A stretch of 64,000 nt of DNA from Treponema phagedenis (GCF_008153345.1 NZ_CP042818.1:2170001-2234000); one strand, 5' to 3'. Shown: positions 1-8,580, counted from the first letter of the stretch. A program made the numbers and translations. The notes: generated from the sequence alone by a model not told the origin.

Positions 1-1109
1 CCTAGCGGAACGCTTGTAAAATTTGTGTCAGCCATATATTTTGCCCTATCTGCAAACGATAACTTAAATGCTTCCGTAAACAGGTGTATATACTCCGGAG
101 AATTAATCTCATATTTTGAGACATCAAAGTTTTCGATAATATTCAGTATTTCAATTAGGTGCGTTCCTCCTGATGAGGGCGGCGGTGTTGAAATTATCGT
201 GTATCCCCTATAATCTCCTATTACGGGTTTTGCTACGGACACTTTATAATCGGAAAGATCTTCAAGAGTCATAACTCCTTCATACTTTTTCAAAGTTTCA
301 ATTAGAGCTTCCGCTACTTCTCCCTTATAGAATCCGTCTAAACCTTTTTCCGATATAATTTTAAGCGTTTTTGCAAGATCAGGATTATTAATAACATCTC
401 CCGCACTAAAAGGGAGTTTAGCTTCATTCCAGTATACTTTTTGCATTTCCGGATACTTAGTTGCTTTTTCATACGCATCGGCAATTGCATTTGCCGCATA
501 GGTTGAAACGACAAAGCCTTCTTCAGCCATTTTAATTGCCGGAGCCATAACTTCAGCACGAGACATTGTACCATAATTCTCAAGCATGTAGAGCATTCCG
601 GCTACTTCTCCGGGGATTGCAGAGGAAAGTCCGCCTTCCCGTATCTTACCGTTTGATTTTCCGTTTTCATCAAGATAGATTTCGAGATTTACTCCCTTCG
701 GAGCTATTTCTCTAAAATCAATAAATATGTTTTCTCCGTTGGCAGTGTGGATTGTAGCAAGTCCTCCGCCGCCCAATCCGTTTGTAAAGGGCTCACAAAC
801 TCCCAGCGCAAATCCCATAGCAATCGCAGCGTCTATTGCATTTCCGCCTTTTTTCATTATTTCCGCACCGACTTGCGATACTTCATACTTAGATGCCGCA
901 GCCATAGCGCTTTTGCCGGTTGCATCTCTGCCTGTTGTTATCCTGCTGCCATCCGCATCTACGGTTTTAAAACCTTCTACCGAATACGCCGGGGTCAGTT
1001 TTGAAGTTTTGGAAACCGCTCCCTGTTCGGACTCGGTTTTAGATTTTGTACAGCTTGCAAGCAGTACAGCCAATACCAATAATAACGATACCGTTTTTTT
1101 AGATTTCAT
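1..1109 (-). CDS. ggt: Gamma-glutamyltransferase lipoprotein, partial (C-terminus beyond window)
   Basis: The first ~369 residues of a gamma-glutamyltranspeptidase, read from an ATG at 1107-1109; the gene runs off the window start. Residues 1-20 form a lipoprotein signal ending in the lipobox LLAS-C (Cys20), so the enzyme is probably anchored in an envelope membrane. Family signatures seen: MKKGGNAIDAAIAMG near residue 85, GLGGGG at 111-116 and DFRE at 131-134, whose Arg corresponds to the gamma-glutamyl-binding Arg of characterised GGTs. The autocatalytic Thr that starts the small subunit would lie outside the window, so activity cannot be judged. Known role: removal of the gamma-glutamyl group from glutathione and similar peptides. 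It is the last visible gene of a minus-strand cluster with a zinc hydrolase and a TRAP-type permease, 239 bp downstream of the former, which suggests use of external gamma-glutamyl compounds. Family assignment is very sure; substrate is inference. Confidence 0.93.
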   Translation of the reverse strand, partial: MKSKKTVSLLLVLAVLLASCTKSKTESEQGAVSKTSKLTPAYSVEGFKTVDADGSRITTGRDATGKSAMAAASKYEVSQVGAEIMKKGGNAIDAAIAMGFALGVCEPFTNGLGGGGLATIHTANGENIFIDFREIAPKGVNLEIYLDENGKSNGKIREGGLSSAIPGEVAGMLYMLENYGTMSRAEVMAPAIKMAEEGFVVSTYAANAIADAYEKATKYPEMQKVYWNEAKLPFSAGDVINNPDLAKTLKIISEKGLDGFYKGEVAEALIETLKKYEGVMTLEDLSDYKVSVAKPVIGDYRGYTIISTPPPSSGGTHLIEILNIIENFDVSKYEINSPEYIHLFTEAFKLSFADRAKYMADTNFTSVPL

Positions 1110-1348
1110 ACATCCTCCATAGTTCTAAATTAACATATCATAAAAATTTACAAAATATTTTTTACTCTTTTGTTTTACTTGCAAATCGGTATTCGCCCAC
1201 CTTATTTGTTTATATATTTTAAATCCAATATATTTCCGATTTACATGCTCGTTTTGCGTTCACTTGCTTTATAAAACATCAGCCCTATACTTAACACCGT
1301 TAAAGCATACTCTGATGCTCAGACCGGTGCTATATCTTTTGTGTTTTT

Positions 1349-2500
1349 TTACTTAATCATAAACTTCCCAAGCCATTTTCCTCCCAGCTCCGCTTCAGGT
1401 GCGGATTTATAAATTTTCTCATAGGTGGGGCAGTTTTCAAATTCAATTTTTTTGTTTTCGTACATAGTTCCAAATGCTTTTGTATACTCAATTATACCTT
1501 GCAAATGTCTGCCTACTCTTTCTTCGATAGGATGTCCCGCTTCGTCATACGGTACGTAGAGAAGTCCCATTTTTGCACTTTTAACATAGAATTTGTCCTT
1601 GCCGGTAAGCGCTAAGGTTTCGTTTGTCGCTCCTCTAATCCGTCCCTGCGATGCATTTGCTGTTTCCATTAAAAGAGGGACTGTTTCCGTAAAATCTCCC
1701 AATTCTCGGTGCGTAAGTCCGTGTAAATTGACAGGGGACGGCTCTAATGTCATGTCGATGCCTTGGAGTTGTAGGTTCATAACGCCCACTGCTCCTATAT
1801 CCATTCCTTTTTCATGGGAGACCGTTGCATTTATAACAGGATATTCAGGAGAAGCTTCATGCAAGTCAAACGTTAAATCAATTCCTTCTTTTTGTATTAA
1901 TTGTACAATTCCGTATGCCGCTTTTTCCGTAAGCGTTCCGTCAGCTCTGCCCGGATACGCTCTATTAATATTTCTTGTTTCGGAGCCTGACAATCTTTGT
2001 CCTGAAGAGGCATGGATATATACATCGGGATCAGGCCATTGATGTATCGGATTGCTTGCTCTTGAGCCAAATCGGTATACCACTTCTTCGCCGTCTCGTG
2101 TTGTAAAATGCATGTCCCTTGGCGAAGCTTCTTGTGCATCATTGTGTGTAAAGCCGCTTCTGTTGGTATAGGGTACAATAAAAATTGTTCCCTTCTTTGG
2201 TTTTACATTCTGAATAAATACAATGGTCGAGAGATTTGATGACGGCTCATTGGGATGCGTCCCGCCTAAAATTAATACTTTTCCGCCGGTTTCTTCTCCG
2301 CGCATAATATAAATCGGCGTATCGGCGGCGGTACCTTTGAGCCCTTCAAAATACTCCGACAGCATTTTGATTTCCGTTACGCCTGGTCCCTTAGTAATTT
2401 CAGGGACTTTCCACATTTGTTTAAATTCGATTCCGGTATACACTGCAACCGCCAATGCTATTGCCAGGCAGATTGCGCCGGATACTATGTTTTTCTTCAT
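1349..2500 (-). CDS. M14-family zinc hydrolase, succinylglutamate desuccinylase/aspartoacylase-like, membrane-anchored
   Basis: A 383-residue protein with an N-terminal hydrophobic segment (about residues 5-22) that is either an uncleaved anchor or a signal peptide. Zinc-site motifs of the M14 carboxypeptidase/aspartoacylase superfamily are clear: GGTHPNEP (His82, Glu85) and DLHE (His214); ETRNINRAYPG fits the substrate-binding NR motif and the Glu of LLMETAN (about 279) is a candidate general base. The family cleaves C-terminal residues or N-acyl amino acids. The ATG at 2500 was chosen over a GTG three codons upstream because GAGGTG stands six bases before it. This Shine-Dalgarno sequence overlaps the stop of the preceding 48-residue gene, implying translational coupling. 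It sits between that gene and ggt. The exact substrate is unknown; an N-acyl or small peptide amino-acid substrate delivered by the adjacent transporter is an inference. Confidence 0.85.
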   Translation of the reverse strand: MKKNIVSGAICLAIALAVAVYTGIEFKQMWKVPEITKGPGVTEIKMLSEYFEGLKGTAADTPIYIMRGEETGGKVLILGGTHPNEPSSNLSTIVFIQNVKPKKGTIFIVPYTNRSGFTHNDAQEASPRDMHFTTRDGEEVVYRFGSRASNPIHQWPDPDVYIHASSGQRLSGSETRNINRAYPGRADGTLTEKAAYGIVQLIQKEGIDLTFDLHEASPEYPVINATVSHEKGMDIGAVGVMNLQLQGIDMTLEPSPVNLHGLTHRELGDFTETVPLLMETANASQGRIRGATNETLALTGKDKFYVKSAKMGLLYVPYDEAGHPIEERVGRHLQGIIEYTKAFGTMYENKKIEFENCPTYEKIYKSAPEAELGGKWLGKFMIK

Positions 2501-2510
2501 TATAAACACC

Positions 2511-2657
2511 TCATTTAATCATCAATAAACGAAGTAGTAACGGAATCAGTACAAGAGCCGCGTTTACTTGGCGTAATATCTTTTTTTCAGAAAACAAATT
2601 CCATGTTGTAAGAGCCAACACAATCAATATTAAACATCTATATAAAAGAGTAATCAT
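2511..2657 (-). CDS. 48-residue two-helix membrane protein in TRAP/GGT operon
   Basis: A short gene of 48 codons plus stop. It has a strong Shine-Dalgarno sequence (AAGGAG, then five bases, then ATG at 2655-2657) and its TGA stop at 2511-2513 runs into the ribosome-binding site of the downstream hydrolase. The peptide is almost entirely hydrophobic: one helix at about residues 2-21 (starting MITLLYRCLILIVLAL), a short charged turn SEKKILRQ, and a second helix at about 33-47. It follows the large TRAP permease gene by 12 bp. I do not recognise a family. TRAP systems normally carry a four-helix small subunit (DctQ type) in this position; none is present here, so this peptide may be a minimal companion subunit, which is inference. 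The RBS, spacing and clean frame make it very likely to be translated. Confidence 0.75.
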   Translation of the reverse strand: MITLLYRCLILIVLALTTWNLFSEKKILRQVNAALVLIPLLLRLLMIK

Positions 2658-2669
2658 ATTTTTCTCCTT

Positions 2670-3944
2670 TTAAAATATTAGCAGCGGTGCTAAGGTGTTT
2701 GAAAATACTATAATCAGTAATGCCCAAATAATAATCCATATTGCCGGTATGATACATTTTTTAAGTACGGGTACGTATCCGTCCATTCCGACTACTTGAG
2801 CGGCAAATATTCCGGCTAATGCGGTTGGCGGCATTAAATCGCCTAAGCTTGCGATTAAAGATATTGCAGCTGTTGTGATAATGGTATTATGTCTCATAAA
2901 TGATAGCAGGAAGGGAACTCCCAATACCGATGCCGATCCGTATGCCGATACCGCTCCGAATAAGGGGATTGAAATTGCCATCGCAATATATTTCATCACA
3001 TCCGGTAAATCGAGAGCAGTTGTAACGATAAAACCTCTTACACCTGTTAAGGTCATTATTTGAATAAACATGCCGACTCCCATGAGTATGCCAATTACCG
3101 GAAGCACATCATTTATGGCTGACTTTGCAGTTTTTAAAATATTAACCTTTTCACCCGTAACCAGTCCCACCAGTGATGCTATTACAAATACGAACGGCAT
3201 ACCGACATCAGGTATTGCGGGTACTGCTTTGTTAAGAATCATAAGTAGTAAGGCTGCAAAAATCGGTGCATATATTTTTATGCCGTGTTTTTCTCTCAAT
3301 TCGTAATGCAGATTCTTTCGTATCAGCTCAATATCCATATTTTTTACATATTTGTATCCGAAAAATAATACTATTACGATAGCCAATGGGATTGTTAAAA
3401 GAAGAAGCGGAAGCTCAAAGCCGACGTAGGGTATATCTACTCCTCCTCCAATAATCATTGCGGGAACATTTACAGGCGGTGCAATCATTCCGAGCATCGC
3501 TCCCATAGCAATAATGCTTGCAGTTTCAACTTTGGGAATTCCCATAACCAATAATATCGGAGCCATCATTGAACCTGTTGAAAGCACCGCCGCTGTCGAT
3601 GACCCTGTGATCATGCCGGGAAACATTATGATAAACATGATAAAACATAAAAGCATTCTTGGTTTTTTATGAAACTTTTCAATTATTACCGCTGATAAAG
3701 CATCTAAAGCCCCCGATGATTGTATGACTCGCATAAAAATCATCGCTGTTGCAATAACTAAAATCGTATCAATATATCCGAAGGTTCCTTCAACCAAATG
3801 CCGTATCGGAAATCCGTATCCTCCAACAGCAGCCCCTATAATAGACGCTATTACCATTGAAATACTGACCGGCAATTTTAACACTAAAGTGCCTATTACA
3901 AATGACACTACCATTACTAAAAAAATAATTAATTCAAAATTCAC
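2670..3944 (-). CDS. TRAP-type large permease (DctM / ion transporter superfamily)
   Basis: A 424-residue polytopic membrane protein with roughly 11-12 hydrophobic segments. It carries both repeated signature loops of the DctM/ion-transporter superfamily: GMIAPPVNVPAMIIGGG in the first half and GDLMPPTALAGIFAAQ in the second. Length is normal for the family. TRAP large subunits import organic acids or amino-acid-like compounds using the sodium gradient together with a periplasmic binding protein and a small membrane subunit. Neither a DctP-like nor a DctQ-like gene is adjacent. Instead it lies between a DUF6305-like lipoprotein gene (38 bp upstream) and a 48-residue membrane peptide (12 bp downstream), so this may be a variant architecture. 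The substrate is not known; the neighbouring hydrolase and GGT suggest amino-acid derivatives. Confidence 0.85.
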   Translation of the reverse strand: MNFELIIFLVMVVSFVIGTLVLKLPVSISMVIASIIGAAVGGYGFPIRHLVEGTFGYIDTILVIATAMIFMRVIQSSGALDALSAVIIEKFHKKPRMLLCFIMFIIMFPGMITGSSTAAVLSTGSMMAPILLVMGIPKVETASIIAMGAMLGMIAPPVNVPAMIIGGGVDIPYVGFELPLLLLTIPLAIVIVLFFGYKYVKNMDIELIRKNLHYELREKHGIKIYAPIFAALLLMILNKAVPAIPDVGMPFVFVIASLVGLVTGEKVNILKTAKSAINDVLPVIGILMGVGMFIQIMTLTGVRGFIVTTALDLPDVMKYIAMAISIPLFGAVSAYGSASVLGVPFLLSFMRHNTIITTAAISLIASLGDLMPPTALAGIFAAQVVGMDGYVPVLKKCIIPAIWIIIWALLIIVFSNTLAPLLIF

Positions 3945-3982
3945 ATCAATACCTCATTTCAAACATGAGTTAAAGAGTATTC

Positions 3983-4603
3983 TTATTTAAATGCCGCTTT
4001 TAAATGCCCGATTGTATCAGTCATTGTTTCAATCACATCAATCGGAATATTTTTTTGAGCGGCTAAATTTTTCATTTTATTATCAGCATCGCCTTTTGCG
4101 ACGACAATAGCATAATTTGCATGTGCAAAACTCGGCTCAATAAACTGATCCGATAATTCTCCTCTTCGTGCTTCACCGCCGATATGGAGAGCGATAATTG
4201 TCAGATTCTTACTTACCGCATCTTCAATAAGTCCCTTAACTCTGACAAGTTCCGCCGCTGAATCAATTCCCGCTGCTCCGAGCCCCTTGGATGAGCCTCC
4301 TATCGCAAGCACAAGCGTTTTTGCATCTCCAAGCTCTCCTTTTTTAGCCATATTGTTCATGGTGTACTTTATGCCTATATTATCCAACATAGCTTTCACC
4401 ATTGCGACATCCGCACTTTGCCCAACCGTTGTTAACAAAGCAGGCTGCTCTGCTATTGGCTGAGATAATCCTTTCATTTCGGCAAGTCCTGCCGACGCTG
4501 ATTGATTTTGATCCCCTTGCTGTCCGCTTTGATCACTCTTACTGCATCCCGCCACAAAAATCATCAATGCCAGCACCATAATTACGCGTAGATTTTTCTT
4601 CAT
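3983..4603 (-). CDS. DUF6305-like lipoprotein
   Basis: A 206-residue lipoprotein: lipobox VAGC with Cys20, then a Ser/Gln/Asp-rich linker to about residue 40, then one globular domain containing GGSSKGLGAAGID and LIEDAVSKNLTIIALHIGG. The ATG at 4603 was chosen over one nine codons upstream because AGGAGG precedes it by seven bases. I believe the domain belongs to DUF6305, a family I recall near permeases of this kind, but this comes from memory and not a search. It is the first gene of the minus-strand cluster with the TRAP-type permease, the 48-residue peptide, the zinc hydrolase and ggt. Its position and lipid anchor fit an extracytoplasmic partner of the permease, possibly replacing the usual solute-binding protein; that role is inferred. 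The IGGEARRGELSDQF stretch is a possible ligand-binding loop. Confidence 0.7.
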   Translation of the reverse strand: MKKNLRVIMVLALMIFVAGCSKSDQSGQQGDQNQSASAGLAEMKGLSQPIAEQPALLTTVGQSADVAMVKAMLDNIGIKYTMNNMAKKGELGDAKTLVLAIGGSSKGLGAAGIDSAAELVRVKGLIEDAVSKNLTIIALHIGGEARRGELSDQFIEPSFAHANYAIVVAKGDADNKMKNLAAQKNIPIDVIETMTDTIGHLKAAFK

Positions 4604-5135
4604 TTTAAAACCTCCTAAGATTTTGCTCATGTGATTTTATTCAGGATAAATAAAACCCTCAAGCTTTTTATTTTTATCCCGCAACTTTAAATTGCCGAAA
4701 ATAATAGGCACATTGTAACAGAAATACAGAAGAAAAAACAAGAGGAACCGAAATTTTATATTTCCGCCCCAATTTTGCCTTGATGGTTAAAAGCTCCGAG
4801 TTTTTCGTGTAACGGATTTAAGCATTCCTATGGTAAATTGCTCGCCGTTGCCAAATTCCAACCGATGTTTTAAAGCATTAACACAAACCTGTAAAATTGA
4901 AGCTTTAAAACTTCGCCCTTGTGCCGTGTCGAAATCTTTTTTATAAAATTATGTACGATTTGTATTAAGATTTTTGGACACGAACATTTGTTTTTTAAGG
5001 AATCTGCGCTCTAAAATCAACAGGCACGTTTAAGATTTGTCAAAGCCATTACGGCAACGCATAAACGAATAAAACTTCTCGCTTCCCCGTCTCTTTCATT
5101 AAATATCTTACCGGTATTTCCGATACTTACAGATA
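4604..5135. other. Intergenic region with one degraded MITE-like repeat
   Basis: No gene seen. About 4805-4975 matches the repeat family found throughout the window: GCATTCCTATGGTAAATTGC, then a hairpin module (GATGTTTTAAAGC ... GCTTTAAAAC), then the GTGCCGTGTCGAA and TTTTTTATAAAATT segment. The outer ends are eroded. The remainder is AT-rich, separates divergent genes and must hold promoters for both, but none stands out. Confidence 0.6.
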
Positions 5136-6158
5136 ATGAATGCTCCGGTAAAAAAAATACTTTTTATATGTTTCTTTTTTTATTCTGCCTTTTTTTTCGG
5201 CATTGAATCTTCAACTGCAAAAGATGCAACCATCAATGCGACGGAAAATAAAACATGGTCGCCTCTTTTTCCCGCTGCTTTATTTTTGCGTAATATGCCT
5301 CCTCGAAGCATAGGGACAAAGAAAGCAATAATTCCTTCTCGTGAGGATATTGAAAAAGAGTATCAAAAAAGAGAAGAAAGCCTGCAATCAGTGTTATTAA
5401 ATAATGATATTTTTGCTTTATACGGAAAACCGAACGCGTATACGATGGGCATACTCGGTCAGTATAGCCTTGAAAACATTGAGCCCATTATGAATGAGTT
5501 TGTAAAAATATACGATGATGCAAACGGAGATCGCGGCGTTATTCCCGCTTTTTACATTATTTACGGAACCTGTTGGCCTGAAGGAGAAATAGGCTATCTT
5601 TCAAAAAAAATTACGGAGCAATACATTGAGTTTGCCGCCACTCGCGGCTGGTATGTCTTTATTGATCATCAAATCGGTAAATACACGGTTGAGCAAGCAA
5701 TGAACACTATATTGCCTTTTTTAAAATACCCGAATGTTCACCTCGCCATCGATCCCGAATGGAGAACTACCAAACCGATGCGTGTTATTGGATATGTTAC
5801 CGGCGAAGAAGTAAACACCGCCCAGAAAATGATGCAAGACTATATCATAAAGCACAATATTTTCGGCAGGAAAATGCTTGTCATCCATCAATTTAATGCA
5901 AAAATGATAGCAAGAAGAAACCTGGTAAAAAGCAATTACGAACGGGTACAGCTCATCCATTGTGCAGACGGGTTCGGCCCGCCACGCCTTAAGCGAGAAT
6001 CCTATGCATACAATGCGCTTGCAAAAAACATCCCCTTAAAATCCTTTAAGCTCTTTTTAAAACCGACTGTCGCCGGAGCAGGATATGACCAGCCGCTCAT
6101 GACACCGAAAGATGTATTTAACTTACACCCGAGACCGTATTTAATTATGTATCAATAA
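5136..6158 (+). CDS. Secreted protein of unknown function, possible TIM-barrel hydrolase fold
   Basis: A 340-residue protein with an N-terminal hydrophobic signal (about residues 6-22, FICFFFYSAFFFG) and no lipobox, so probably exported to the periplasm or surface. The body has alternating strand/helix blocks and conserved-looking motifs: VIPAFYIIYGTCWPEGEIG, ATRGWYVFIDHQIG, LAIDPEWR, IGYVTGEEVN and KMLVIHQFN. The succession of Asp, Glu and His at strand ends is reminiscent of glycoside-hydrolase-like TIM barrels. I recall secreted actinobacterial proteins with similar IDPEW and VIHQF motifs, but no function is known to me. No convincing ribosome-binding site precedes the ATG; the start is chosen because it yields a proper signal peptide. 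It stands alone, followed by a strong hairpin terminator at 6325-6380. Confidence 0.7.
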   Translation: MNAPVKKILFICFFFYSAFFFGIESSTAKDATINATENKTWSPLFPAALFLRNMPPRSIGTKKAIIPSREDIEKEYQKREESLQSVLLNNDIFALYGKPNAYTMGILGQYSLENIEPIMNEFVKIYDDANGDRGVIPAFYIIYGTCWPEGEIGYLSKKITEQYIEFAATRGWYVFIDHQIGKYTVEQAMNTILPFLKYPNVHLAIDPEWRTTKPMRVIGYVTGEEVNTAQKMMQDYIIKHNIFGRKMLVIHQFNAKMIARRNLVKSNYERVQLIHCADGFGPPRLKRESYAYNALAKNIPLKSFKLFLKPTVAGAGYDQPLMTPKDVFNLHPRPYLIMYQ

Positions 6159-6324
6159 AATAACGGGAACCGCCAAACATATCAATTTTTAAAAGTTCCC
6201 GGTAAAGTTTTACCCCTTAAGCATTGCAGCACGACTTTTGCAATCAGTTTGATCCAAATAAAACGGAAGCTAAAGCCTATCTTAGTAGCGTTCAAAACAG
6301 ACACGGACGGCGGCGGTTCCAAAC
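6159..6324. repeat. Degraded hairpin-module remnant downstream of secreted protein gene
   Basis: No gene seen. At about 6290-6322 a decayed copy of the GGAACC-type hairpin module is visible in reverse (ACGGACGGCGGCGGTTCC), leading directly into the strong palindrome at 6325. Confidence 0.4.
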
Positions 6325-6380
6325 AGCTCAGGTTAGTTTTTTGACAAGAACGTCAAAAACTAACCTGAGCTCTTTTTTAT
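6325..6380 (+). terminator. Perfect-stem hairpin with T-tract, module A type
   Basis: AGCTCAGGTTAGTTTTTTGAC and its complement enclose a six-base loop (AAGAAC; GTTCTT on the other strand), followed by CTTTTTTAT. It can act as a rho-independent terminator for the plus-strand gene ending at 6158. The same inner stem (TTTTTGAC/GTCAAAAA) recurs in the window's hairpin modules, so this terminator is a member or derivative of that repeat family with an altered outer stem. Confidence 0.75.
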
Positions 6381-6463
6381 ACAACAAACCCTATATCTTA
6401 GGCGAAGTGAAAGATTGAGCATCGATACTTCGCCTCTGCCGCAAAGCTAAAACGCAAATTCCT

Positions 6464-7969
6464 TTATCGAATATAGATTCTTTTTAAAAGTTCCAAATCA
6501 AGCTCGGGATATAATACAAAACGTTTGAGTAAATCTTTTACTTTTTGCTCCGTTTTGATTTTTACTTTTGAGTCGATTTCAACATGGGTTCTGCTTTGCC
6601 CTCCCGATTTTGTTTTTGCAGGCTTAGTTGCTTTTAACACCGCGTATATCATTTCCGCAATCTCTTGCATTTCGGGTTCTTTCATGCCGAGAGTGGTAAC
6701 CGCGGGCGTTCCGATTCGTAAGCCGCTTGTAAACCATGCGCCGTTCGGATCAAAGGGAAGGGCGTTTCTGTTCAGTGTTATGCCGCATTGGGTCATAGCT
6801 GTTTCCGCCTGTCTGCCGGTTAAACCAAAGGGCTGCACATCAATCAGCATTAAATGATTATCGGTGCCGCCGGTTTGTAAACGCATACCGAGCTTCATTG
6901 CCGCATCGGCAAGGGCGCGTGCATTATCGCGTACCTGATGCGCATAGTCCTGATACGCCTTGCTTTGCGCTTCCCGAAAGGCAATCGCCTTTGCCGCCAT
7001 CATATGGGGCAACGGACCGCCGAGCACTAAGGGACAGCCCTTGTTTACCACATCGGCAAATTCTTTTTTACACAAAATTAAAGCGCCGCGCGGCCCGCGC
7101 AGTGTTTTATGCGTTGTTGTCGTTACAATATCCGCCCAGCGCACCGGGTCTTCATCGCCGGTAAAAACCTTTCCTGCAACAAGCCCCGCAAAATGCGCCA
7201 TATCAACCATTAACACCGCACCGGCTTTTTCCGCAATCTCTTTAAACTTGCGGAAGTTGATGCTGCGCGGATAGGCACTGTATCCCGCAAGCAGAATAAG
7301 CGGTTTTTCTTTTAGTGCTTGCTCCTCTATTTGGTCATAATCCAGTAAGCCGGTTTTTTTATCAACCGTGTATGAGCACGTTTGAAACATACGCGCGGAA
7401 ATATTTTGCCGATAGCCGTGCGTCAAATGCCCGCCCGAATAATAATCCAAGCCCATCAATTTTTGATTCCCTAATTTTTGCCGTAACGCTTCCCATTGCT
7501 GTTCGGTTAAATTCGATACATTCATTTCGCCGATTTTTTCAAGTGCCGGCATCTCTATTTTTGCGGAAAGAATTGCCCAATAGGCGGTAATATTTGCATC
7601 CGCTCCCGCATGCGGCTGCACATAGGCATATTCTGCGCCGAACAAAAGCTTTGCTTCCTCTGCAGCCGCTGATTCTATCGCATCAATATTTTGGCAGCCT
7701 CCGTAATAGCGATGTTCGGGGTAGCCTTCCGCATACTTATCGGTGAGCAAGTTCCCCATCGCCGCCTGCACCGAAAGTGAGCAATAGTTTTCGCTTGCAA
7801 TAAGTTTTAGATGCGTCCGCTGGTCAGAAAATTCCTTTACGATATTCTCCGCAATTTCCGGAAACGTTTTTGCAACCATATCCAGATTTGCCAGATAGGC
7901 AACAAGGGCGGTGTTTATATTTTCCATAGAGATATTTTTCAAATACATTTGTAAACCGGATTCTTTCAT
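6464..7969 (-). CDS. glyA: Serine hydroxymethyltransferase
   Basis: A 501-residue PLP enzyme that interconverts serine and glycine with transfer of a one-carbon unit to tetrahydrofolate; cytoplasmic. The PLP lysine is Lys288 in TTTTHKTLRGPRG. VDMAHFAG (Asp256, His259) and SGGHLTHG (178-185) are the cofactor and active-site motifs, and HRYYGGCQ (87-94) is the substrate-binding region. The protein is longer than the usual ~415-430 residues: an extended N-terminus and an insertion at about residues 134-172, before the GHLTHG motif, account for it, a form I associate with treponemes. Start chosen at ATG 7967-7969 because GGAGGA lies just upstream; the open frame continues much further but without a ribosome-binding site. 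It is monocistronic, with a repeat-filled upstream region. Confidence 0.96.
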   Translation of the reverse strand: MKESGLQMYLKNISMENINTALVAYLANLDMVAKTFPEIAENIVKEFSDQRTHLKLIASENYCSLSVQAAMGNLLTDKYAEGYPEHRYYGGCQNIDAIESAAAEEAKLLFGAEYAYVQPHAGADANITAYWAILSAKIEMPALEKIGEMNVSNLTEQQWEALRQKLGNQKLMGLDYYSGGHLTHGYRQNISARMFQTCSYTVDKKTGLLDYDQIEEQALKEKPLILLAGYSAYPRSINFRKFKEIAEKAGAVLMVDMAHFAGLVAGKVFTGDEDPVRWADIVTTTTHKTLRGPRGALILCKKEFADVVNKGCPLVLGGPLPHMMAAKAIAFREAQSKAYQDYAHQVRDNARALADAAMKLGMRLQTGGTDNHLMLIDVQPFGLTGRQAETAMTQCGITLNRNALPFDPNGAWFTSGLRIGTPAVTTLGMKEPEMQEIAEMIYAVLKATKPAKTKSGGQSRTHVEIDSKVKIKTEQKVKDLLKRFVLYPELDLELLKRIYIR

Positions 7970-8069
7970 AGCTTCCTCCATATAATAAGACAATCCTAAT
8001 ATAATTCCTTGGATTAGTCCAGCAAGGGAAGAGCATGGATATACCCAGAGCCGAAGGATATTAATTTCG

Positions 8070-8580
8070 ATATCAATACGAATCAAGACAATTTTATAAA
8101 AAAGAGCTCGACACAACGGTTTAGTTTTTGACATCCGTGTCAAAAACTAAACCACGAGTTTTAAAGCTTTGTAAGCTGTCCTGCTTTAAAACATCGTTTC
8201 TGCGTGGAACCACGGGCGTCCATGCCCGTTCTGATTTTTGACGTCCTTGTCAAAAACTAAACCACGAGTTTTAAAAGCACTTGGAAAAAATTTGTGGTTT
8301 TAAAACATCGTTTCTGCGTGGAACCACCGCCATCCGTGGCGGTTCTGAGCTCGACACAGCGCAACGGTGAGTAAACTTACCATACGGCAAAGCGTTAATA
8401 ATTTGCCTCCGCTTTGCCAACGAGTTTTAAAGCTTCAATTTTACAGTTTTGTGTTGATGCTTTAAAATATCGTTCTGAATTTTACAGGGTGAGCAATTTA
8501 CCATAGTAATGGTGAATCTGCAAACCATTTTTGTTGATACTCGGATTTTTATAACAGGAACTTAATTACAAAACTACTAA
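8070..8580. repeat. MITE-like element filled with hairpin modules (A-B-C-A-B-C)
   Basis: Outer parts match the window-wide repeat: TTTTATAAAAAAGAGCTCGACAC at the left and GCAATTTACCATAG ... TAACAGGAACTTAATTACAAAAC at the right. Between them lie six hairpins in the order A-B-C-A-B-C. A: 8118-8153, 15-base perfect stems around the loop ATCCGT. B: ACGAG-TTTTAAAGC ... GCTTTAAAA-CATCGT. C: GGAACCACGGGC, loop GTCCAT, GCCCGTT. The second round has loop GTCCTT in A and stem CCGCC/GGCGG with loop ATCCGT in C. A further pair with stem GGCAAAGCG/CGCTTTGCC follows at about 8394-8435. No coding capacity is seen from 7970 to 8659. Confidence 0.8.

Noticed and set aside
6224-6418. 64-codon plus-strand frame downstream of the secreted protein
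   Set aside because: It runs through a terminator hairpin and a degraded repeat module and has no ribosome-binding site.
8118-8360. Integron attC sites, considered because the hairpins are palindromic and some treponemes have integrons
   Set aside because: No GTTRRRY core sites, no gene cassettes between hairpins and no integrase in the window.
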